64,000 nt of DNA from Janthinobacterium fluminis. Lineage in GTDB: Bacteria; Pseudomonadota; Gammaproteobacteria; Burkholderiales; Burkholderiaceae_D. The DNA lies in assembly GCF_028595325.1 (NCBI RefSeq), contig NZ_JAQQXR010000011.1, positions 62,001-126,000 on the forward strand. Reading direction: 5' to 3'. Below the pieces are notes generated by a model. It was not told the DNA's origin and did not search any database. It saw only the letters and a list, made by a program, of their open reading frames with translations. The position numbers and the translations under genes were made by a program. Shown piece by piece: positions 34,802-43,927 of this stretch. Positions within the stretch are counted from its first letter, which is position 1. Every line of letters starts with the position of its first letter.

Positions 34802-36460
34802 TCAGACGCCGGCCGCCAGCGTGGCCAGCACCTGCTCGTGCGGCGCCGTGCCGATGCTCGGGCTGCCGAGCGGCTTGAGGAGGATGAACTTGATCGCCCC
34901 GCCCTCGTTTTTCTTGTCCACCTCCATCAGTTCGAGCCAGCGCGCCGTGCCCAGGTCGGGCGCCGTCACCGGCAGGCCGGCGGCCGCCACCAGCGCGCGC
35001 ACGCGCGCCACCGTGGCCGCGTCGACCAGGCCGAGGCGGCACGACAGGTCGGCCGCCATCACCATGCCGCAGCCGACGGCCTCGCCGTGCAACCACTTGC
35101 CGTAGCCCATGCCGGCCTCGATCGCGTGGCCGAAGGTGTGGCCGAAATTGAGGATGGCGCGCAGGCCGCCCTCGCGCTCGTCCTGGCGCACCACGTCGGC
35201 CTTGATCTCGCATGAGCGCGCGATCGCATACGCCAGCGCGCCCTTGTCGCGCGCCATCAGCTTGCCGATGTTCGCCTCGATCCACTCGAAGAAGGCGGCG
35301 TCGATGATGGCGCCGTGCTTGATGACCTCGGCCAGGCCGGCCGACAGCTCGCGCGCCGGCAGCGTTTCCAGCGTCGACGTGTCGGCGACGACGGCGCGCG
35401 GCTGGTAGAAGGCGCCTATCATGTTTTTGCCGAGCGGATGGTTGATGCCGGTCTTGCCGCCGACGGAGGAGTCGACCTGGGACAGCAGCGTCGTCGGGAT
35501 CTGCACGAAGTCGATGCCGCGCATATAGCTGGCCGCCGCATAGCCGGTCAGGTCGCCGATGACGCCGCCGCCGAGCGCCACCAAGGTCGTCTTGCGGTCG
35601 CATTTGTGCGCCAGCAGCGTGTCGAAGATCTGCATCAGGCTGGCCCAGTTCTTGTGCTCCTCGCCGTCCGGCAGCACGATGCTGATGACCTCCTTGCCGG
35701 CCGCGGCCAGCGCCTGCCGCAGCGGCGCCAGGTACAGCGGCGCCACCGTGGTGTTGCTGACGATGGCGACCTTGCTGCCGCCGATGTGGCGCTGCAGCAG
35801 CGCGGCGTCGGCCAGCAGGCCGGGGCCGATGACGATGGGGTAGCTGCGCTCGTCCAGGTCGACGCTTAATAGGATATTGGATTGCTCATTCATCGAAGGC
35901 TCGGCTTGGGTGACGCAGTTCGGCGAGGCCGCGCACGCGCGGCTGGCCAGTTGCATCAAAATAGTTTGGACCATCGATTGTACGTTAGGTCGGCCGGTAT
36001 CGATGACGACGTCGGCCACCTCCATGTAAAAAGGCTCGCGCTGCTCGGCCAGCTCCTCGATGCGTTTGCGCGGATCGGCCGTCTGCAGCAGCGGCCGGCT
36101 CTTGTCGTGGCTGGTGCGCGTCATGATGCTGTTGACGTTGGCGCGCAGGTAGATGACGGTGCCGCGCGCCTTCAGGTAGGCGCGGCTGTCGGCGTTCAGG
36201 ATGGCGCCGCCGCCGGTGGCCATGACGATGCCCTGCTGCAGCGTCAAGTCGCGTATCACGTCGGCCTCGCGGCGGCGGAAACTTTGCTCGCCCTCGATTT
36301 CGAAAATCCACGGGATCGACGCGCCCGTGCGGGCCTCGATCTCGTGGTCGGAATCGACGAAGCGCTGCCCCAGCTTGCGGGCGAGGATGCGGCCGATCGT
36401 GGTTTTGCCCGCGCCCATCAGGCCGACGATAAAGATATTGTTTTTTAAATTTTCAGCCAC
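34802..36460 (-). CDS. aroKB: fused shikimate kinase / 3-dehydroquinate synthase (AroK-AroB)
   Basis: A single open frame encodes both enzymes. The first ~170 residues are shikimate kinase: P loop [12 protein letters not shown], substrate residues in [11 protein letters not shown] and [16 protein letters not shown], lid SHDKSRPLL. After a ~25-residue linker ([18 protein letters not shown]) comes a complete dehydroquinate synthase beginning [19 protein letters not shown], with NAD motif [13 protein letters not shown], lysine/asparagine segment [13 protein letters not shown] and zinc ligands in [21 protein letters not shown] and LHGEAVG. I checked the junction base by base and found no stop codon. 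In most relatives aroK and aroB are adjacent separate genes. I start at the GTG at 36460; a TTG at 36478 is an alternative. Independent translation of aroB from its own ATG (35893) remains possible. Confidence 0.88.
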   Translation of the reverse strand: MAENLKNNIFIVGLMGAGKTTIGRILARKLGQRFVDSDHEIEARTGASIPWIFEIEGEQSFRRREADVIRDLTLQQGIVMATGGGAILNADSRAYLKARGTVIYLRANVNSIMTRTSHDKSRPLLQTADPRKRIEELAEQREPFYMEVADVVIDTGRPNVQSMVQTILMQLASRACAASPNCVTQAEPSMNEQSNILLSVDLDERSYPIVIGPGLLADAALLQRHIGGSKVAIVSNTTVAPLYLAPLRQALAAAGKEVISIVLPDGEEHKNWASLMQIFDTLLAHKCDRKTTLVALGGGVIGDLTGYAAASYMRGIDFVQIPTTLLSQVDSSVGGKTGINHPLGKNMIGAFYQPRAVVADTSTLETLPARELSAGLAEVIKHGAIIDAAFFEWIEANIGKLMARDKGALAYAIARSCEIKADVVRQDEREGGLRAILNFGHTFGHAIEAGMGYGKWLHGEAVGCGMVMAADLSCRLGLVDAATVARVRALVAAAGLPVTAPDLGTARWLELMEVDKKNEGGAIKFILLKPLGSPSIGTAPHEQVLATLAAGV

Positions 36461-36526
36461 TGTGCATCTAACACTCAAAAATCCGATGAACGGCCGGCCC
36501 GACGGCCGGCCTCTGCCCGCAGCCCG

Positions 36527-38470
36527 TTACGGGCAAGTGAACGTTAGTTTAAACGGATAAGGGGTGGCCAGTCCACGCGGCGTTGTGATTACCACATTGA
36601 AGGTGCCGACCAAAGGGCCGGTGCACGGTTTCGGTTGCGTTCCGCCTATCGTTACGGTATGTGTCGAGCCCTGGTTGCCGCTGATGACGTTGCCGCTCTG
36701 GTCGTCCCCCGCCGGCGAATGGGGGAAGATGTTCGGCACCTTGTCCGGCGCCACGCCGGCGGCCGTGGCGTTGACCAGATTGGCCACGGCGACCGTGGTG
36801 TCGACCGGCATCGGGTTGAAGTTCAGGTCGTTGATTTGCAGCGAGAACACCTTCGATTCGTAGGCGCCGACGGAGCCGAGATCCACCTGCGCCCCCGTCA
36901 GCGGCGTCGGCGCGCCGTCCAGGTAGACCTTGCTGGCGCTGCTGCCGCTCATGAAGATGGCGATTTTCGAGAACAGCGTGCTGCTGCCGTCGGTCGTGCT
37001 GGCGCACACCGTCGCCAGGCCGGCGCGCGTGCTGTCGCTGCTGACGCGGGCGTCGTTGGCGCCGCCGCTGGCGGTGTTGCACGGCGTCGAAGGCGAGTTC
37101 GGCGCGTCCGCCACGCGCGGATTCTGGCTGCGGAAGTCCACCGTGCAGCCGCCGTTGACGGTGGTGCAACCGCCCTTGCTGGACGAGCCGACGGCGCCCA
37201 GGTTGGTCTGGAACACCACGGGGGCGCCGTCCGGCACCGGGTTGCCCGACGCGTCGGCGAGCAGGATGTTGATCGAGCTGGCCGGCGTCACCGTCCCGCT
37301 GTCGTAGGACCAGCCCTCGATGTTGGCCTTGCTCACGCTCAGCGAGAAGGCCTTGATGACGGCCTGGCCGGTGGTGACGACGATGGAGTCGGACTGCGTC
37401 GAAATGCCGCCGGCCAGCGTGGCGGTGACCTTGAACGTGGTCGGCTTGGTGCCGGAGTTGACGGTCGTGATGACCTCGCCTTTGGCGTCCGTGTTGTCGC
37501 TCGCCTTGTTGAGCGTCACGTCGGGCGAATTGGTCGAAAACGTCACGGCCTGGTTCGCCAGCGGCTGGCTGAAGATGTCGAAGACCTTGAAGGTCAGCGT
37601 CGCCGTTTCCGTGCGCAGCAAACCGCCCTGCCCCTTGATGACGATCGACTTGTCGGTCGGCGCCGCCGCGGTGAACTGGACCGAGGCGGCCGCCGGACTG
37701 GCGATTTTCAGGCTGGCCGTGCTGCCGGCGCCGGACAGGCCGCTGACGGTGGCGCTGATGGTGTCGTTGTTGCCGCAGCCGAGGTCGCGGAACACGGCCC
37801 GCGCCGTGCCATTGCTGGTCGGCACCAGCGCGGCCAGGCTGGCCTTGCCGGCCGTCACGCAGGCGGACGAGAACGCCACATTCAACTGTTCGGTGAATTT
37901 GACGCCGCCGCTGAGCACATCCACGGTCACATCCGTCGAGCCGTAGGCGGCGATCTGGCTCAGCGACAGCGACAGCGGCGACAAGGTCAGCGCCGTGGCG
38001 CCGACGGCGAAATTGGCGTCGCCCTTGACGGTCGTGCCGGCCAGCGTGGCCGAGGCGGTGACGGTGCCGGCGCCGCTGGCGGCCAGGCTGGCCGGGCGCA
38101 GCGTCACCGAGGCGACGCCGCTGGCGTCGCTCAGCGCCGTGCCGGCCGACGGCGAGAACACGCCCAGTTCGGCGTCGGTGGCGAAGGTGACGAGGGCGTT
38201 GGCGACGGCCTTGCCGGCGGCATCCTTGACGAGGGCCCTGGCCGTCAGCGGCGCGGCGCTCGTCACCGCATTGGCCGCCTGGCCGCTGGCGTTGACGAAG
38301 GACACGGCCACGGTGGCGGCGGCCGTCGTGCCGGTGCCGGGGTTGCCATTGCCCGGCACGGCGCCGGGGTTGCCGCCGCCGCCGCCGCAGGCCAGCAGCA
38401 GGGCGGCGCAGGCGGCCAGCGCCAGCCAGCCGGAGAGTGGTTTCACTACACTGTTTCGCGTCGTTCCCAT
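36527..38470 (-). CDS. Ig-like (Big_1/invasin-type) repeat lipoprotein
   Basis: The 647-residue product starts MGTTRNSVVKPLSGWLALAA with lipobox LLLAC followed by a glycine stretch and a Gly/Pro/Asn/Thr linker, so it is a surface or periplasmic lipoprotein. The body consists of several bacterial Ig-like domains with the Big_1 pattern, for example ARALVKDAAGKAVANALVTF and LADASGNPVPDGAPVVFQTN. Several cysteine pairs occur toward the C-terminus (GGCTTVNGGC). GGGG precedes the ATG at 38470. It lies between pilQ and aroKB on the same strand, where no gene is usually found, and could be an adhesin or pilus-associated factor; function is unknown. Confidence 0.8.
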   Translation of the reverse strand: MGTTRNSVVKPLSGWLALAACAALLLACGGGGGNPGAVPGNGNPGTGTTAAATVAVSFVNASGQAANAVTSAAPLTARALVKDAAGKAVANALVTFATDAELGVFSPSAGTALSDASGVASVTLRPASLAASGAGTVTASATLAGTTVKGDANFAVGATALTLSPLSLSLSQIAAYGSTDVTVDVLSGGVKFTEQLNVAFSSACVTAGKASLAALVPTSNGTARAVFRDLGCGNNDTISATVSGLSGAGSTASLKIASPAAASVQFTAAAPTDKSIVIKGQGGLLRTETATLTFKVFDIFSQPLANQAVTFSTNSPDVTLNKASDNTDAKGEVITTVNSGTKPTTFKVTATLAGGISTQSDSIVVTTGQAVIKAFSLSVSKANIEGWSYDSGTVTPASSINILLADASGNPVPDGAPVVFQTNLGAVGSSSKGGCTTVNGGCTVDFRSQNPRVADAPNSPSTPCNTASGGANDARVSSDSTRAGLATVCASTTDGSSTLFSKIAIFMSGSSASKVYLDGAPTPLTGAQVDLGSVGAYESKVFSLQINDLNFNPMPVDTTVAVANLVNATAAGVAPDKVPNIFPHSPAGDDQSGNVISGNQGSTHTVTIGGTQPKPCTGPLVGTFNVVITTPRGLATPYPFKLTFTCP

Positions 38471-38499
38471 CGTTTCCCCTCGTTCCGAAATGAAATGAC

Positions 38500-40635
38500 T
38501 TAAGGCGTAGACAGCCGCTCCGCCACGATTTTCGGCGTGATGAAGACCAGTAACTCGGTCTTGTCGTTGGTCCGGCCCGTGCTGCGGAACAGGTAGCCGA
38601 GCACCGGGATGTCGCCCAGCAAGGGCACCTTGGTGGCCGATTCGCGCTCGGACTGCTGGTAGATGCCGCCCAGCACCACCGTGCCGCCGTTCTCGACCAT
38701 CACCTGCGTCTTGACATGCTTGGTGTCGATGGCGAAACCGGCCCGCGTTTCCTGGCCGACGCTGTCCTTGTTGACGTCCACCTCCAGCACGACATTGCCG
38801 TCCGGCGTGATCTGCGGCGTCACCTCCAGGCGCAGATTGGCCTTCTTGAAGGTGATCGACGTGGCGCCGCTGCTGGTGGCCACCTGGTAGGGCAGCTCGA
38901 TGCCCTGTTCGATCAGGGCGATCACCTTGTCGGCCGTGACCACGCGCGGGCTGGAAATGATCTTGCCCTTGCCGTCGGCCTCCAGCGCCGACAGCTCCAG
39001 GTTCAGGAAGCGGTTGGCGGCGGCCGAAAACAGGCTCACGGCCAGGTTGCCGGGCGCGACGCCGTTGATGCCGGCGGCCGGCAGGTTGACGAACTGGGTG
39101 TTGTTGTAGGACGAGCCGGTGGCGGCGATCTGCCCCGTGACCTCGCCCACGCCGGTCAGGTTGCCGCCGATGGCGATGCGGTTGTTGCCGCCGCCGATCT
39201 GGTAACCGGAGTCGCCGCCGCGCAGGGTGCGCATGTCGGAAAAGCCCAGCTTGGCGCCGAGGTTGCGGCTGAACGCGTCGTTCGCCTCGACGATGCGGGC
39301 CTCGATCAGGACTTGCTTGGTGGCCACGTCGGTCTTCTGGATCAGCTTGCGGATATCCTCCAGCTTGGCGGCGATGTCGGTGACGAACAACTGGTTCGTG
39401 CGCGGCTCGATGATGGCGCTGCCGCGCTTGGACAGCACGCGGTTCTTGGCGTCGCCGGCGCCGTCCAGGCCGAAGACGGTGCGGAAGGCCTCGGCCTTCT
39501 GGTAGTTCAGCTGGAAGATCTCGGAGCGCAGCGGCTCCAGTTCGGCGATCTGCGCGCGCTGTTCCAGTTCGAGCTTCTCCTTCGTCAGCAATTCCTCCTT
39601 CGGCGCGATCCACAGCACCGTGCCGTTCTTGCGCATGTCCAGGCCCTTGGCCTGCAGCATGACGTCGAGGGCCTGGTCCCACGGCACCTCGCGCAGGCGC
39701 AGCGTCAGATTGCCGCTGACGCTGTCGCTGGTGATGATGTTCAAGCCCGAGATGTCGGCGATCGCCTGCAGCGCCGCGCGCACCTCGACGTTCTGGAAAT
39801 TGAAGGACAGCTTTTCGCCGCGGTAACCCTGGCTGCCCTGGGTCAGCTTGTTCGGCTCCTCCTTGAGCGGCTTCACGTCGACCACCAGTTGCGTGTCGCT
39901 CTGGTAGACGCTCTGCTCCCACAGCCCGCGGGCCTCGATCGTCATGCGCACGTTCTCGCCCTGCGGCACGGTGGTGATGCGCGACACCGGCGTGCCGAAA
40001 TCGCTGACGTCGAGGCGCCGCCTCAGCGTCTCCGGCAAGCCCGTCTTGAGGAAGTCGACGACCACGTTGGCGCCCTGCTGGCGCACGTCGACGGCCACCT
40101 GGCTGTGCGGCAGGTCGACGACGACGCGGCCCTCGCCGTTGGCGCCGCGGCGGAAATCGAGTTCGCGCAGCAACTGGCGCGTGCCCGGCGCCGGCGCGGC
40201 GGCCGGCGCGGCCGGCAGGCCGGCCGCGTTGACGGCCGTGGCCACGCCGCCCGATCCCTCGATGGTGACGATGACGGCGTTGCCGTCGAGCGCGGTGGCA
40301 TAGTTCAGCGCCCGCTTCAGGTTGAGCACCAGGCGCGAACGCTGGCCCGCCTGCACCACGTTAATGCTGCGCAAGTCGCCGACATTCAGTTCCAGCGCGC
40401 TGCTGCCGGTGGCGTTGGCGGTGGCGCCGAAATCGAGCGCGATGCGCGCCGGATTGCTGATCGAAAAACCGATCGGCAGGCGCGCCGGCGGCGCCCGCAG
40501 CGCCACCTTGACGACCACGTTCGCCCCCTGCTGGTTGGCGCTGATCGACTCGATCGCATTTTCCTGCGCGCGCGCGGCGCCGGCCAGCGCCAGCAGGGCC
40601 AGCGCGGCGGCCATGGACAGTCTGTATGGACTCAT
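38500..40635 (-). CDS. pilQ: type IV pilus secretin PilQ
   Basis: PilQ forms the outer-membrane pore through which the type IV pilus extends. The 711-residue protein has a signal peptide (ALLALAGAARAQE), two AMIN domains that bind peptidoglycan (about 30-240), a secretin/TonB short N-terminal domain (KLSFNFQNVEVRAALQAIAD), an N-domain (LFVTDIAAKLEDIRKLIQ) and the C-terminal secretin domain with VLGGIYQQSERES and LLVFITPKIV. It overlaps the pilP stop by four bases (ATGA) and completes pilMNOPQ. Confidence 0.97.
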   Translation of the reverse strand: MSPYRLSMAAALALLALAGAARAQENAIESISANQQGANVVVKVALRAPPARLPIGFSISNPARIALDFGATANATGSSALELNVGDLRSINVVQAGQRSRLVLNLKRALNYATALDGNAVIVTIEGSGGVATAVNAAGLPAAPAAAPAPGTRQLLRELDFRRGANGEGRVVVDLPHSQVAVDVRQQGANVVVDFLKTGLPETLRRRLDVSDFGTPVSRITTVPQGENVRMTIEARGLWEQSVYQSDTQLVVDVKPLKEEPNKLTQGSQGYRGEKLSFNFQNVEVRAALQAIADISGLNIITSDSVSGNLTLRLREVPWDQALDVMLQAKGLDMRKNGTVLWIAPKEELLTKEKLELEQRAQIAELEPLRSEIFQLNYQKAEAFRTVFGLDGAGDAKNRVLSKRGSAIIEPRTNQLFVTDIAAKLEDIRKLIQKTDVATKQVLIEARIVEANDAFSRNLGAKLGFSDMRTLRGGDSGYQIGGGNNRIAIGGNLTGVGEVTGQIAATGSSYNNTQFVNLPAAGINGVAPGNLAVSLFSAAANRFLNLELSALEADGKGKIISSPRVVTADKVIALIEQGIELPYQVATSSGATSITFKKANLRLEVTPQITPDGNVVLEVDVNKDSVGQETRAGFAIDTKHVKTQVMVENGGTVVLGGIYQQSERESATKVPLLGDIPVLGYLFRSTGRTNDKTELLVFITPKIVAERLSTP

Positions 40636-41180
40636 TTTTTTGTCTCCTTGCTGTCCTGCAACTCCAACTTCGTCATGCGCTCGACCCAGTCGCCGCCCGC
40701 ATCCTGGACGATTTCCTTGATCGCCACCGCATCCTCGGTGACACTGGTGATCAGGCCGAAATTCTGGCCCAGGTGCTGCCCCGCCTGGACCTGGTGGACG
40801 GCGCGGTCGATCTGCAGCAAGGCGTAGACGACGCTGCCTTTCTGCAGCGTGCCGACCATCTTGACCGTGTCCAGGGGATAACTTTCCAGCAATTCCTTGC
40901 GCCGCTCCAGGTCCGGCTTGAAGGCGCCGCTGCTGCGCGCCGCCCGGGCCAGCTCGGCCAGCAGCTTGTTCGGGCTGAACGGGTCGACCGCGTCCTTGGC
41001 CTCGTAGGCGAAGGGGATGAAGGTCTTCGGCTCGCTCAGCGGCGGCACCACGACGCGGGTCTGCGCCTTCACCTCGGCCATCCAGCGCCGCACCTCCTGC
41101 ACGTCGCTGTCGCCGCAGCCGCCCAGGGCCAGCGCCAGGGCCAGCGCGGCGGCCGCCCTGTGCCGCGCGGCGGCGCTCAT
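40632..41180 (-). CDS. pilP: type IV pilus biogenesis lipoprotein PilP
   Basis: PilP is an inner-membrane lipoprotein that connects the PilMNO alignment complex to the secretin PilQ. The 182-residue product has lipobox LALGGC (Cys near residue 22), a flexible region, and a C-terminal beta-sandwich domain with LESYPLDTVKMVGTLQKG and LLQIDRAVHQVQAGQHLGQN, typical of PilP. The start overlaps the pilO stop (ATGA) and the stop overlaps the pilQ start. Confidence 0.95.
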   Translation of the reverse strand: MSAAARHRAAAALALALALGGCGDSDVQEVRRWMAEVKAQTRVVVPPLSEPKTFIPFAYEAKDAVDPFSPNKLLAELARAARSSGAFKPDLERRKELLESYPLDTVKMVGTLQKGSVVYALLQIDRAVHQVQAGQHLGQNFGLITSVTEDAVAIKEIVQDAGGDWVERMTKLELQDSKETKK

Positions 41181-41836
41181 TTCCGCCCCTTGTTCTTCTT
41201 CTCGGCCTGCGCCTTGCGCTGGGCGATCACCTCGTCCGGGTCGAGGTAGCGGAAAGTCTTGGCGACGGCGTCCAGCGTCAAATTGCCGTCCTTGCCCGCG
41301 CTCAAGGCCATATTGTTGAGCGTGACGATGCGCGGCAGATTCGCCATGTCGCCGGCGAACGCGCCCAGGTCGTGGTAGCTGCCGCTGACCTTGATGTCGA
41401 TCGGCAATTCGGCGTAATACTCCTTGACCACCACCTGGCCCGGCTTGAACAGTTCGAACTGCAAGCCGCGGCCCAGGCCGGCCTGGTTGATGTCGGACAG
41501 CAGCGCCGCCATCTCCGCCTTGCTGGGCAACTGCTTTTGCAGCCGTTCCACGTAATGGTCGACCTGCACCTTTTGCGCGCGCAGCGCGTCCAGGTTGATC
41601 GCCCGCCCCACCTTGATCGTGTATTCCTCGCGCAGCGCCACCTCGCGGGCGGCGCCCGCCTGCTGCTCCTCGAACTGGCCGCTCCAATAGCCGAAATAGC
41701 CCAGCGCCACCACGGCCGCCGCCGCGCCGGCGCCGCACAGCAGGCGCGGCGCCAGCGGCCACTGGCCGGGATGGCGCGCGTTCAGGCCGTGGAATTGCGC
41801 CGCCAGCGCTTGCGCTGCATGTTTCAGGTTGGCCAT
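41177..41836 (-). CDS. pilO: type IV pilus inner membrane protein PilO
   Basis: PilO dimerises with PilN in the periplasm to form the alignment complex. The 219-residue protein has a cytoplasmic N-terminus, one transmembrane helix (about residues 30-50, LLCGAGAAAAVVALGYFGYW), a coiled coil (about 55-105) and a ferredoxin-like fold with the family motif LGRGLQFELFKPGQ and VSGSYHDLGAFAGDMANLPR. It is 16 bp downstream of pilN and overlaps pilP. Confidence 0.96.
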   Translation of the reverse strand: MANLKHAAQALAAQFHGLNARHPGQWPLAPRLLCGAGAAAAVVALGYFGYWSGQFEEQQAGAAREVALREEYTIKVGRAINLDALRAQKVQVDHYVERLQKQLPSKAEMAALLSDINQAGLGRGLQFELFKPGQVVVKEYYAELPIDIKVSGSYHDLGAFAGDMANLPRIVTLNNMALSAGKDGNLTLDAVAKTFRYLDPDEVIAQRKAQAEKKNKGRK

Positions 41837-41852
41837 CTCGCTCGCTCCGATC

Positions 41853-42521
41853 TCAGCTTGGGGGCGCCGCGGCGCCCGCGCCGGCCTGCGCCGGCTTGCC
41901 GCCCGGGCCGGCGCGGTCCTTGTCCACTCTCTCCTGTCCCTTCTCCTGTGCCTGCTCCTTGTCGCGCGGCCGCTTGATACCGACGAATAAATTAAATTCC
42001 ACCACCTTCTTCGCGCTGCGGCCCTGCCCCAGCCCCGTCGAGCGCACCTCGACCAGCTCGGGCCGCTCCAACCACGGCGAACGCCCGGCCAGATTGCGCA
42101 ACAATTCCGACACCCGCTCCTGCGACTGCGCGTAGCCGTTCATGTTGACGCGCTGGCCGTCCTGCTTGAACGCGCGCAGGTAGACGCCCTCCGGCGTCTG
42201 CTTGACCAGCTCGTCCATCAGAAACACCGGCTGGTTGCGGTCGCCCTGCAAGTCCTCGACGGCCTGCTGGCGCGCCTTCAGCGCCTCGATTTCCTGCTTC
42301 AGCGTGGCGATCTCGGCGATCTTCTTGTCGAGCACGGCGATCTCCGCCGCAATGACGCCGTTGCGCTCGTTCTGGATGGCGATGCGGCGCGCGTTGTAGC
42401 CGGCCACGGCCAGCACCACGGCGGCGCCGGCGACCGCGCACAAGGTCAGCAGCGCCAGGAAGGCGGCGTGCTTCTGTTTGCGCTTTTCCTCGCGGTGCGG
42501 CAGCAGATTGATGCGTATCAT
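41853..42521 (-). CDS. pilN: type IV pilus inner membrane protein PilN
   Basis: PilN binds cytoplasmic PilM through its conserved N-terminal INLLP motif and pairs with PilO. Here the start MIRINLLPHREEKRKQK is textbook, followed by one transmembrane helix (about 20-42), a coiled coil and the PilN domain (EGVYLRAFKQDGQRVNMNGY). The C-terminal 35 residues are a Lys/Glu then Ala/Pro/Gly-rich tail (QEKGQERVDKDRAGPG) longer than usual. The start shares one base with the pilM stop. Confidence 0.96.
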   Translation of the reverse strand: MIRINLLPHREEKRKQKHAAFLALLTLCAVAGAAVVLAVAGYNARRIAIQNERNGVIAAEIAVLDKKIAEIATLKQEIEALKARQQAVEDLQGDRNQPVFLMDELVKQTPEGVYLRAFKQDGQRVNMNGYAQSQERVSELLRNLAGRSPWLERPELVEVRSTGLGQGRSAKKVVEFNLFVGIKRPRDKEQAQEKGQERVDKDRAGPGGKPAQAGAGAAAPPS

Positions 42522-43597
42522 CAGCCAAACCTCCGCAAGGCCAGGCCGCAGGCCACCAGATAGGCCGGCGCGTCGTTGCGCAACTGCGCCTCGCGCACGC
42601 CCGCCGCCAATTGCATGCCCTGGAAAGGCGACAGCACGGCGGCGGCGATCTTGGTGCGCCCGGCGATCATCTCCAGCAGGCCGGGCAACTGGGCGCAGCC
42701 GCCGGCCAGGAACAGCTGGTCGACGCGGGTATAGGGGGTGGACGTGAAAAAGAACTGGATCGCCCGCGTCACCTCCAGCGCGGCGCTCTCAAGGAAGGGG
42801 GCGAGAATCTCGGCCGCATAATTGTCCGGCAGCTCGCCGGCCTTCTTGCGCGCCTCGGCCTCGTCGAAGGGCAGGCCGAAGGCGCGCACGATGTCCTGGG
42901 TCAGCTGGTTGCCGCCGAAGGGCTGCTCGCGCTCATAGATGGTGACGCCGTCCAGCAGCACGGAAATATGGGTGACCTGGGCGCCGATCTGGAACAGCGC
43001 CACCACCTGGCCCAGCGTGCTCTTCGGCGTCAGCGCCGTGACCCGGTCCAGCGCCGCGCGCGCCGCATACGATTCGATGTCCATGACGACCGCCTTCAGG
43101 CCGGCCGCCTCGGCGATGGCGACGCGGTCCTCGACCTTTTCGCGGCGCGACGCCGCCAGCATGACCTCGATGTCCTCGGGCGAATTCTGGGCCGGCCCCA
43201 GCACGTCGAAATCCAGGCTGACCTCGTCGAGGGCGAAGGGAATGTACTGGCTGGCCTCGGACTCGACCTGGACCTCCAGCTGGTCCTCGGAAAGGCCGGC
43301 CGGCAAAATGATTTTCTTCGTGATCACCGAGGCCGGCGGCATGCCCAGCGCCACCAGGCGGGCCCGCGTGCCGCTCTTTTTCCACACGCGGCGCAGCGCG
43401 TCGGAGACTTGCTCGATGTTTTCGATATTGCCGTCGACCACGGCGCCGCGCGGCAGCGGCTCGGCCGCGTAGCGCTCCAGCCGCAAGTCCTGCTTGCCGG
43501 CCAGCGACAATTCCACCAGACGCACGCCGGAGGTGCTGATGTCGATGCCCAGCATGGGGCCGCGCGCCTGAGCGAACAAATTTTTGATAGAGATCAA
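42521..43597 (-). CDS. pilM: type IV pilus assembly protein PilM (actin-like)
   Basis: PilM is a cytoplasmic actin/FtsA-like ATP-binding protein that recruits PilN. The 358-residue product shows PMLGIDISTSGVRLVELS, the SHS2 segment with RLVALGMPPASVITKKI, VMDIESYAA, phosphate loop ALFQIGAQVTHISVLLDG and LFLAGGCAQLPGL. The start codon is TTG, not ATG, but the strong GGGGGAGG Shine-Dalgarno seven bases upstream and the conserved N-terminus support it. It is the first gene of the pilMNOPQ operon. Confidence 0.95.
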   Translation of the reverse strand: MISIKNLFAQARGPMLGIDISTSGVRLVELSLAGKQDLRLERYAAEPLPRGAVVDGNIENIEQVSDALRRVWKKSGTRARLVALGMPPASVITKKIILPAGLSEDQLEVQVESEASQYIPFALDEVSLDFDVLGPAQNSPEDIEVMLAASRREKVEDRVAIAEAAGLKAVVMDIESYAARAALDRVTALTPKSTLGQVVALFQIGAQVTHISVLLDGVTIYEREQPFGGNQLTQDIVRAFGLPFDEAEARKKAGELPDNYAAEILAPFLESAALEVTRAIQFFFTSTPYTRVDQLFLAGGCAQLPGLLEMIAGRTKIAAAVLSPFQGMQLAAGVREAQLRNDAPAYLVACGLALRRFG

Positions 43598-43927
43598 GGC
43601 CGTCCTCCCCCGCGCCGCGCCGCGCGATCGCTTACGCTGCCGCTATTGTGTTTCCGGTCACACATTGAAACTCTGGGCATAAGGGGACTCGTTCGCAAAG
43701 CTGCGTTTAAACGGCACACATCGGACTGTGCTTTAAATCCTAGCAATAAGGCTTGGTGCATGTAAAGGTATTTCTATTGCGCATGATTCGAAGCGTGGCC
43801 GTATCCGCCACACTGTGCGCCGGCCGGCGCGGCGCCACTTGTCCGCCGCCGCAGCGCTTGGCGCGCCGCAGGCCCGGCACCTCGCTTATAATTGATTCGC
43901 ATAACTACAGCGAAAGACTCGACGCGC
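43598..43927. promoter_or_regulatory. pilM / mrcA divergent intergenic region
   Basis: This 330-bp stretch has no gene I can support. It contains the pilM Shine-Dalgarno (GGAGG near 43603-43608, minus strand), an AT-richer central part (about 43680-43790) where the pilM promoter should lie, and a perfect TATAAT at 43887-43892 on the plus strand, 36 bp before the mrcA ATG. No good -35 hexamer sits at 16-18 bp from that TATAAT. Confidence 0.5.
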
